A stretch of 64,000 nt of DNA from Piezodorus guildinii (taxonomy: Eukaryota; Arthropoda; Insecta; Hemiptera; Pentatomidae): NCBI GenBank assembly GCA_023052935.1, contig CM041292.1, positions 95,587,169 to 95,651,168 of the forward strand. Direction: 5' to 3'. The notes under the pieces are model-generated. The model saw only the letters and a program-made list of their open reading frames with translations, was not told the DNA's origin and did no database searches. The position numbers were made by a program, and so were the translations under genes. The number at the start of each line of letters is the position of its first letter. Position 1 is the stretch's first letter. Positions 33,435 to 41,557 of the stretch are shown piece by piece.

Positions 33435-36140
33435 GTGTTGGTTAAAATATTAAAACAGTATAATGTATATTATACCGTTTCCCTCCCTGACTATTCCTTT
33501 ATCCGCCATGACCGGATTGGCCGGACTGGCGGTGGTGTAGCACTTTATGTCCACAGCAGCCTGAAATCTCGTGTCCTGGATCTGTCATCCCAATCTGATT
33601 CTTCCCATATTGAATTCCTTTTCGTTGAAATCTCCTCTAACACACAACCTCTCCTTTATGCAGTAGTATATCGCCCTCCTTTGGTCCCATTTGACCCTTC
33701 CTTTGAATCAATCCTTTACAGAAATGTCCCTCTATTCAATAATATCATAATTTGTGGTGATTTTAACACCAACTTCCTTTCCGATTCCAACGATAAACAC
33801 TACCTGGATAACCTCTTCTTCTCTCTCAACCTATTCATCGTTCCATATGCTCCTACTCACCACACTTATCATTCCGACACTTGGTTGGACCTCCATATTA
33901 TCGATTCAACTCACAACCTTCTTTCCGCTTCTCAAGTACCTGTTCCATTTCTATCATCTCACGATCTCATCCACATATCATATAATTTCCAAACTTCAGC
34001 ATTTATTCCTAAAACCTTAACTTTCCGAAACCTCGATTGCCTTACCCGAGAAATTATTGCACCCAATATTGAAGCTCTAAATTGGGATTCGATTTACACC
34101 TGTTCTTCCATCGATTCAATGGTTCACATTCTCACCTCCAATCTCCTAAGTATCCTCGACATCCATGCTCCACTCAAAACCTGCACCTTCCGTCACCGCC
34201 CTGCTCCTTGGATGAGTCCAGAAATAAAAGACTTACAAAAGAAGCGTGAGGCAGCCCGTAGACGCTTTAGACGTACAAGACTGACTGAGGACTATCAAGC
34301 GTACAGGGCACTCCGCAATCTGACTCAGGCGACAATCAGACAAGCAAAAACAAAATACTTTCACGCAGCCTTCTCCGCTACTCCCGATTCCAAGTCAAAA
34401 TGGCAACTCCTCCGCAAACTCTCTCTCTGCAAATCCTCTTCCTCACTAATCTTTCAGGTCTCAGCCGATGAATTAAATTCTTACTTTTCAAATACCTCCT
34501 CTAATAATTCTTCACCAACTTTTTCAAACTTCTCTTCAATTCCATCATTCAACCCCGATAATTTTTATTTTTCTGACATTTCACCAACTGACCTTATCTC
34601 CGCTGTACTGAAATCTCATACCAACTCCATTGGATTTGATGCAATTCCCGTAAAACTGTTAAAATTATGCCTTCCTGAAATCCTACCAGTTCTGCTATTT
34701 ATTTATAACTTTTCCCTCCAAAATTCCGTATTTCCCACTAATTGGAAAAAAGCAATAGTCCATCCTATCAGTAAATGTTCCAACCCTACATCCCCTAAAG
34801 ACTATCGCCCTATTTCCATCCTCTCGAACCTCTCCAAACCTTTAGAAAGAATAGTTCAGAAACAATTATCAAATTTCCTTGAAAATTCTAAACTTCTTGA
34901 TCCTTTCCAATCTGGCTTCCGACCTGGCTTTTCCACACAATCCGCTCTCCTCAAAATCACCAACGACATACACACTGCTATGGACGAAACGAAACTGACC
35001 GTGCTAATACTGCTGGACTTCTCAAAAGCATTTGACTCCCTGGATCACTCCATCCTTTTCTCTAAACTAAAGTCTCTATCTTTTTCAAACAGCACTATCA
35101 TGTGGTTTCAATCATTTCTTTCTGACAGAACTCAAGCTGTCACTATTCCTAATCATCCTCTATCTTCCTTTCGAGCCCTTTCGGCAGGTGTGGCCCAAGG
35201 CTCAAGCATCTCTCCCCTTCTTTTTAATTGTTATATCAATGACCTCCCCAACTCTATCCATCACTGTTCCCACCACCTATATGCTGACGATTTCCAGATC
35301 TATTTATCCTTCTCTCCCTCCAATTCACTAGTAGCATTTGCCAATATTCAGGAAGACCTTGATGGAATCTGTGCCTGGGCAAACCTGAATAAACTAATGC
35401 TAAATCCTACAAAAACTCAGGCCATTCTAATTGGTTCCAATTCCCTCCTCAGATCCTATACCACATTTCCGAGTCTCACCTTAAATGAACATCCAATCAC
35501 CTTCACTTCCTCTGTCAAAAACCTGGGTATTACCATTGACCAAACTCTTTCCTGGAAACCCCATATTGCCCAAATTTCCCGAAGAACAATAAGTACCCTC
35601 AAATATTTCCATCGCTCCCGCCATCTTCTTCCACTATCCACCCGTATCCTCCTTGTATCCGCACTTATTTTCCCCCACTTTGACTATTGCTGCTTAGTAT
35701 ATGGTGGCCTCTCGACTGTGCTTGAGGACAGGCTTAAACGAATCATGAACATATTTTTAAGATTTGTCCTCAGTACTCCGAAGAGGTCTCATGTGACCCA
35801 TTTTTACGGTGAGTTAAAGTGGCTCCTCCCCCCAATCCGCAGACAATATTTCCTAGGATCATACCTTTACCAAATCATTAACTCTCAACACCCTCCATAC
35901 ATCCATAGTCTCCTACAATTTAAATCCTCAGTCCACTCACTTGAAACAAGATCGCGCCATTCCGACCTTTATTTGCCTATCCATAGGACTAAAACATTTG
36001 ATCGTTCCTTCCTTGTCCGCTCCTCTAATTTCTGGAATTCTCTACCAACTCATATCCGCCATGCTGCTTCCCTCTCCTCATTCAAATCCCAACTTTTCCA
36101 ATACCTTTTATTATCCCAAAAAGACGCTCAGAAACTGTAA
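33435..36140 (+). CDS. CR1/L2-like LINE ORF2: endonuclease (5'-truncated) plus reverse transcriptase
   Basis: An uninterrupted frame of about 900 codons. Element homology starts near 33470 (SLPDYSFIRHDRIGRTGGGV), so the first part of the AP-endonuclease, with its catalytic Asn and Glu, is missing. The frame opens at a non-ATG codon, so no native start exists. Later endonuclease blocks remain (ICGDFNTNF, SSHDLIHIS). Reverse transcriptase: PKDYRPISILSNLSKPLERI, GFRPGFSTQSALL, LLDFSKAFDSLDH (first catalytic Asp), GVAQGSSISPLLFNCYINDL, LYADDFQIYLSF (catalytic Asp pair), then thumb and C-terminal blocks ending in WNSLPTHIRHAAS. No RNase H is seen. The frame is intact although the copy is 5'-truncated, so the insertion is young. 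The clade call (CR1/L2 group rather than I or Jockey) is from motif style. Confidence 0.9.
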   Translation: MLVKILKQYNVYYTVSLPDYSFIRHDRIGRTGGGVALYVHSSLKSRVLDLSSQSDSSHIEFLFVEISSNTQPLLYAVVYRPPLVPFDPSFESILYRNVPLFNNIIICGDFNTNFLSDSNDKHYLDNLFFSLNLFIVPYAPTHHTYHSDTWLDLHIIDSTHNLLSASQVPVPFLSSHDLIHISYNFQTSAFIPKTLTFRNLDCLTREIIAPNIEALNWDSIYTCSSIDSMVHILTSNLLSILDIHAPLKTCTFRHRPAPWMSPEIKDLQKKREAARRRFRRTRLTEDYQAYRALRNLTQATIRQAKTKYFHAAFSATPDSKSKWQLLRKLSLCKSSSSLIFQVSADELNSYFSNTSSNNSSPTFSNFSSIPSFNPDNFYFSDISPTDLISAVLKSHTNSIGFDAIPVKLLKLCLPEILPVLLFIYNFSLQNSVFPTNWKKAIVHPISKCSNPTSPKDYRPISILSNLSKPLERIVQKQLSNFLENSKLLDPFQSGFRPGFSTQSALLKITNDIHTAMDETKLTVLILLDFSKAFDSLDHSILFSKLKSLSFSNSTIMWFQSFLSDRTQAVTIPNHPLSSFRALSAGVAQGSSISPLLFNCYINDLPNSIHHCSHHLYADDFQIYLSFSPSNSLVAFANIQEDLDGICAWANLNKLMLNPTKTQAILIGSNSLLRSYTTFPSLTLNEHPITFTSSVKNLGITIDQTLSWKPHIAQISRRTISTLKYFHRSRHLLPLSTRILLVSALIFPHFDYCCLVYGGLSTVLEDRLKRIMNIFLRFVLSTPKRSHVTHFYGELKWLLPPIRRQYFLGSYLYQIINSQHPPYIHSLLQFKSSVHSLETRSRHSDLYLPIHRTKTFDRSFLVRSSNFWNSLPTHIRHAASLSSFKSQLFQYLLLSQKDAQKL

Positions 36141-36488
36141 CATTTTTATTTCTGAAATCACACTTTGAATGAAGAATAATTTTGTTCATTGTCTATATTT
36201 AAATGCTGTTATCTACTAATTAATTTTTAATTCCGTTCAACAAAATACTTTCTAAGAATTGTTTTTATTTTAATTTTATCATTGTATTTATTTTTTGGAT
36301 ATATGTGTGTATATGCGTTTATGATATGCACACATATATTAACCCATAATTGTAATTATTTATTGATTATGTTCCTTCTATCTGTTGGCCAGACATGTAT
36401 ATTTCCATATACTGTACAAACCTGTTATTCTTAGGGGACCTAGTCCCAGAATAAAATTTTTTTTCTATTCTATTCTATTCTATTCTAT
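33470..36488 (+). mobile_element. CR1/L2-like LINE copy with (TTCTA)n tail
   Basis: Extends from the 5' truncation near 33470 through the ORF to a 3' UTR of about 345 bp. That UTR carries TCTGTTGGCCAGACATGTAT and GGGGACCTAGTCCCAGAATA, and ends in about five TTCTA units at 36463-36488 instead of poly(A). At least five other pieces with related ends occur in the window. No target duplication was identified. Confidence 0.9.
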
Positions 36489-38125
36489 ATTTATTTTGTT
36501 TTTATCTCTTATTGATTCGGTTTAGAACAAAATCGCTAATAAACTAGAGGAGCTTGATTGTAATTTCAATCAATTAATCAATATATATATACTCGTATAT
36601 AACCTGCGAACTGAAAATATACATACTTAACTCAGTCGCACAATTTTCTTTGTTCTTTTTTAAAAAAGTCAGATTGGGATTTAGGATTGATAAAAAATAT
36701 AAATAAAATGATTGATATTTGATAGGAACTCGACAGATTTCCCAAGATTCTTCAAGTCACCGTAGTGATTGATTATATATTCCATGAGATTTGGTGTTCT
36801 TCCTGTTGTCCTGGAGTCAAAGCTTCAACATTTATAACAGTGCAAGTTTCCATTTTCTATTTGACATACGGTTGTATCGATGCTACATCTACTAAATAAC
36901 TTTTGGAGACAGGATTACAGTTCAGTTGTATTATTATTCTACTACCCTCCAAGATTGCCTCTTGGTCTGCTTTCGCGCGCGTTTTGTGCAGATGGAGCCA
37001 GCTTTGTATCAATAATTCTATATGTCCTTCCTTAGAGGTAGCTCCCATCGCCTGATTTCTGGATCATGAGATAGTGAGATAGAAGGGTACATGAACCAAG
37101 TTATTAGAGAAAAAAATATCCGATACACACTATGACGGGGTAGGTTTTACGAAACTAGTAGAGTGAGGTCCCATTATTCTAGTCCCTTCTATTGCATAAC
37201 ATTAAATGCTCTTGTGATTCCATCTCTTGGTTAGCGAACCTTGTATGTGTAACATCCGATTAAAACTTGGAATACTTTTTTTCCTTCCTTTGAGAGTAAG
37301 AAAATAAATCGCATATACAGGGGAATGATCATAATATCTTTTCTTGCTCCAAGGCATTAGAAGGTTATACAATATGCGGTGTTTGGTTCAAGGATTATTG
37401 TGTAAAATTCGGAATAAAATGAACGCGATATGTAACAATGATGGTAGTGTTGACTATTGTGATTATGATATTATGTTTTTCTGTCCAGGATAAAATGTTC
37501 CAGAGAAATGACTGGATCTCCATCACGAGATCTGTCTGGTTGTTTCTATAAAAACATTGATACCCCCTCCTATAACCAAGAACGATAGTTCTCTCACAAA
37601 TGAAATATTTGTTTTGAAGATCTTCACTATACTTACTGAACTTATCGTGAACTTGATACGATATGCTGATTACATACAGAGGTACTAGTGAACTAATGCT
37701 TGAATATAGTAAACAAACACCCATGAAAAAGAAGCTTAAAACAATAAGTCATAATTATTAGTAGTGGGAGATACAGCATAGATAGTTGTGTTTCGAACGT
37801 TTTCCTACGAGCTCTCAAGGCTCTGACCTGTGAACATCAAAACATACAGCAATTTTCTACTGGAATACCTGAAATGGTCCTTGATCTGAAGGTAAGATGA
37901 ATGCTTTGTTGCGTCACTTTATGATCATTATAAATTCATCGGTTTATGAAAAATTATAAGCATTAAAGCAGGATATAATTGTATTTTTCCCTCAGGTGCA
38001 GATAAATTACAAAATAATCCATCATTTAAACAAAATAAAAGTACACAAGATTTTTTGGTCTGAGGAAAGTTGATGTTGCGGTAATAAATTAAAAAGTGTT
38101 GACAAAGTATCAATATTTTGTTTGT
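36489..38125. other. AT-rich intergenic sequence
   Basis: No coding signal. The ORF at 37395-37724 (minus) has no recognisable features. Confidence 0.3.
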
Positions 38126-38215
38126 GAATCATTGGCATTTTTTGACGTGTACCCACCCATTTTAGTATATTACCAACGAAAATAAACCTTTGTAATCGAC
38201 AATGAAAAAAAAATC
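38126..38215 (-). repeat. Unclassified dispersed repeat, copy 4
   Basis: On the minus strand TTGTCGATTACAAAGGTTTA and CTTGAAACGTGAGTGA match the copy at 21890-22095. Confidence 0.5.
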
Positions 38216-38684
38216 ACTCACGTTTCAAGTAGAATGCTTAGAATTAAAATATTAATAAAAAAAAAAAAATCTGTTTGCCGTACGAAAAAAAAACAAAAAA
38301 AAATGTCTAGCAGTCATTATGGCCAGTAGAAGTGAAAACGTAGCTCTGAAATATATTTTTCTAATATCTACATCTATTGGTACTCCATGTAATAATTCTC
38401 TCCCTTTTTTTTATAGCTTTTTATTAATTGAAATACAGAGTAAAAAAAAAGACGATATTTCTTCGCTAATATTATAAAGAGTTTTTCTTAAGATCAATAA
38501 TAAATATTAATATTCAAATACATAACCTCCTTACTGAGTTCTGTAAGTTCAAAAGTAATCATTATTTGAAACATATTTTGGAATATTCCTATGTGTCTAA
38601 CATCAATAGATGTGCAACACAGAATAACCTCATTCTCTCTTCTATGGAAAAAAAAACACAACATATGTTTCAATTAGAAATAAA
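38216..38684. other. AT-rich sequence, nothing recognised
   Basis: Several A-runs; no coding signal. Confidence 0.25.

Positions 38685-38729
<45 letters not shown>
38685..38729. repeat. (TA)n at the left edge of the foldback element
   Basis: About 22 TA units directly before AGCATTTCC. The matching right edge at 47021-47040 is also (TA)n. Confidence 0.9.
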
Positions 38730-38730
<1 letters not shown>

Positions 38731-38865
38731 CATTTCCAAGTCAAATTCAACCTTTTCCAAGTCAAATTCAACCTTTTCCAAGTCAAATTCAACCTTTTCC
38801 AAGTCAAATTCAACCTTTTCCAAGTCAAATTCAACCTTTTCCATTTCAAATTCAACCTTTTTCGA
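38731..38865. repeat. 21-bp minisatellite, left arm
   Basis: About six units of CCAAGTCAAATTCAACCTTT. The mirror copy is at 46905-47018. Apparent ORFs with repeating LTWKRLN are artefacts of the 21-bp period. Confidence 0.95.
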
Positions 38866-39010
38866 TTTCAATAAAATAATAAAAATCAAATTAACATGAT
38901 TTTATGCTTTAATGGTTATTTTAATTACACCTTGTGTTTTTTAACCCTTGTGGCTTGTTAAATGTTCCCAGGGGCCTTTCTACATATAATTAGTCACGAT
39001 TATAATAATA

Positions 39011-39150
39011 TAATTATAGAGTTTCCACTCACCTACCAGACGCCCTGATGATGACCCACAATGGGGGTCGAAACGTTGGCAAACAATAAAATAGTTGAAA
39101 CTATTAAGTTGTTTCATTTAATGACCGCCACCCGGACTAATTCCTTCAGT
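39011..39150 (+). mobile_element. 140-bp mini-insert with hammerhead-like core (copy A)
   Basis: Flanked by identical GATTATAATAATA at 38998-39010 and 39151-39163. The right arm of the foldback element has a single GATTATAATAATA at the mirror position, so this is a clean insertion. Core: CTGATGA at 39045-39051, one extra T, stem GACCC (39053-39057) with GGGTC (39065-39069), then GAAACGTT at 39070-39077. GCC before the core can pair with GGC after it as stem I. GAAACGT gives only a 2-bp self-complementary stem III, as in dimer-type hammerheads of Penelope-like elements. The extra base between CTGATGA and the stem departs from the canonical fold, so activity is uncertain. Confidence 0.75.
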
Positions 39151-39289
39151 GATTATAATAATAAGTATAACCGATACATTAATTTTTAGACATATTCGAT
39201 ACAAGGTATGGTAGTCGGATTAGCGGGGTTCGTTTTATTTAAGTTTTATAATCGCGGGCGAAAATATTATCAATAGAGGTTTATTTTAA

Positions 39290-39926
39290 CTTTTTCGTAT
39301 TTATTGGATACATGGCTCAGTTGTTGCGTTCCCAAAGGTTCGTTACCGATTACACTATTAATTTTAATCGCGCTCGCTCAAATAGGGGTTTATTATAACT
39401 TTTTCGTATTTATTGGATACAAGGCACAGTTGCTGCGTTCCCAAAGGTTCGTTACCGATTACACTATTAATTTTAATTGCGCTCGCTCAAATATGGGTTT
39501 ATTATAACTTTTTCGTATTTATTGGATTCATGGCTCAGTTGCTGCGTTCCCAAAGGTTCGTTACCGATTACACTATTAATTTTAATCGCGCTCGCTCTAA
39601 TATGGGTTTATTATAACTTTTTCGTATTTATTGGATACAAGGCACAGTTGCTGCGTTCCCAAAGGTTCGTTACCGATTACACTATTAATTTTAATCGCGC
39701 TCGCTCAAATATGGGTTTATTATAACTTTTTCGTATTTATTGGATACAAAGCTCAGTTGCTGCGTTCCCGATGGTTCGTTACCGATTACAGTATTAATTT
39801 TAATCGCGCTCGCTCAAATATGGGTTTATTATAACTTTTTCGTATTTATTTGATACAAGGCTCAGTTGCTGCGTTCCCAAAGGTTCGTTACCGATTACAC
39901 TATTAATTTTAATCACGCTTGCTCAA
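39290..39926 (+). repeat. 109-bp satellite array, left arm part 1
   Basis: Six units with the landmark GTTGCTGCGTTCCC at about 39318, 39429, 39538, 39647, 39755 and 39864. 109 is not a multiple of three, so the overlapping ORFs are periodic artefacts. The last unit is cut by the Jockey insertion. Confidence 0.95.
39911..39926 (+). repeat. Target-site duplication of the Jockey element, 5' copy
   Basis: AATCACGCTTGCTCAA, matched with one difference by 44727-44742. It lies inside a satellite unit. Confidence 0.9.
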
Positions 39927-40236
39927 GTTCTGCGCATGCGCATGTGTATAGCAGTCATCTTTCAAATCGGCTCTTGGATTTCATGCTTTTTCAGTTTGAA
40001 TTCTCTTCAGTGCAATCTTGAAAACATCACCAGACTTTAGGATAACAACAGCAGTAAATATTGGAGCAAACAACAGTATGTTTTGTTGCAATTTACGGTG
40101 TAAAGTGAATGCTGGGTAACCTCTTCACATCAGCTGATTGCCAATAGCTCGGCAAGGCCGGGATTGGTTTTCTTTTCTTTAGTTATTGTTATATTACCAA
40201 CATCTAGTTATTTTCTTATTATCTTCTTCACATGAA
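39927..40236 (+). promoter_or_regulatory. 5' UTR / presumed internal promoter of the Jockey element
   Basis: Jockey-type LINEs carry a polymerase II promoter within their first bases. Here the element starts GTTCTGCGCATGCGCATG, with the palindrome TGCGCATGCGCA (NRF-1/ewg-type) at 39931-39942. The same 10-base palindrome occurs at 47210-47219. TTCAGTTTGAATTC near 39990 is another possible initiator region. Confidence 0.45.
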
Positions 40237-40257
40237 ATGCGATATTTTCACCAAGTG

Positions 40258-41557
40258 ATGTCCTCCAAAGCATCAACTAAAAGATCTAGATCTAGTGGTT
40301 CAATCACGTCTCCCATAAAACAAAGACCCCGCCGTGATACTAATAAAAAATTAAATCAACAAGCAACCCCTTCAGGTTCTAATACAGAATCTGAACCACA
40401 GCCTGGCACATCGTCGCAGGGGATGACTGACGAATCTCCGTTTTTCACCCCAAATCCTTTTCAAATCCTACATAATGAAAAAGAAAACATGGAATCTGCT
40501 CCTACACCCAGTGAACCACGGCCTCCACCGATATTTGTCAAAAATATTAAAAATTTCCAGTTGTTATGTGTGCAATTAAACAAGATTACCGAATCCACCA
40601 GCTACTACTGTATGAGTAGAATCAATGACACCAAAATATCACCGACCACCGCCGAGGCATATAGAAAAATTGTAAAATACCTAACTGAAACTAAAGCGGA
40701 TTTTCACACTTATCAGCTACGGCAAGAGAGAGCTCTTAGAGTTGTGATCAGAAATCTACACCCTTCAACACCAGTTGACGCTATCAAAGAAGAACTCATG
40801 GAGATGGGTTACAAAGTGCGACAAGTCACTAATGTCATAAAAGATAGAGTTCAACTGCCTCTATTCTTCGCTGACTTGGAACCATTAGCAGGAGTAGAAA
40901 AAAATTTATGATCTAAATAGACTGTATTATACAAGTGTAAGAGTCGAAAAACCTTATACAAAGAGAGAAATTGTTCAGTGTTACAATTGTCAGGCGTATG
41001 GTCATACCAAATGTTACTGTCACCACATACCACGCTGCGTGAAATGCGGTGAACAGCACAAGTCTGTGGAATGTACAAAACCGAAGTCAACACCCGCTGT
41101 ATGTGCTCATTGCCTCAAGGACCACCCGGCCAACTACAAAGGATGCCAAATCAATAAGGAACTAAGGACCAGGTATCAAAAACCCCAAGTACTGGATGAA
41201 ACAACAAGACAGGCTAGACCTAGAAGAGAACCCTCAAAATTAATCGATGCCAATGTATCATTTGCCCACTTACTTGGAGGTGGGAACCAATGTACTGAAG
41301 CCGAGGCCCTGCCGGAACTACAAAATGTACCTCAATATCCTCAATCCATTCCACAAATACCTCTTTCTCAAAACGTAATCAGTCCTAAAAATCCTCATCC
41401 ACAACAAATCTCTCATATTCCCCCTCCTTCAAATGCCACAGATCTTACCAGTCTGATGACATCCTTCATTTCCGAAATCAAATCCCTTGTCATGCCCCTA
41501 ATAACAATCCTCACGAATCTTGTATCAAATCTTATTCCTAACTTAAAAAATCCATAA
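40258..41557 (+). CDS. Jockey ORF1: gag-like nucleic-acid-binding protein, one frameshift
   Basis: Chosen start ATG 40258 (MSSKASTKRSR); ATG 40237 is an in-frame alternative. The first part is low-complexity and basic, then a domain of the PRE-C2HC type (FHTYQLRQERALRVVIRNLH, then EELMEMGYKVRQ, FFADLE) at about residues 150-210. The frame then stops at 40909-40911 after a run of seven A at 40898-40904. The downstream part is open in another frame and carries three zinc knuckles at 40979-41146: CX2CX4HX4C, CX2CX3HX4C and CX2CX3HX6C, the usual Jockey/I set. A one-base change in the A-run explains the break, whether mutation, assembly error or slippage. The product binds element RNA into a particle. 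It stops at TAA 41555-41557, directly against the ORF2 ATG. Confidence 0.85.

Noticed and set aside
35456..35641. Minus-strand ORF inside the CR1-like element
   Set aside because: Shadow of the intact plus-strand reverse transcriptase frame. The same applies to the minus-strand ORFs at 42257, 42560, 43157 and 43504 in the Jockey.
38670..38889. Repetitive ORFs with LTWKRLN and VEFDLEK
   Set aside because: They come from the 21-bp minisatellite, a multiple of three, so one frame stays open without being a gene.
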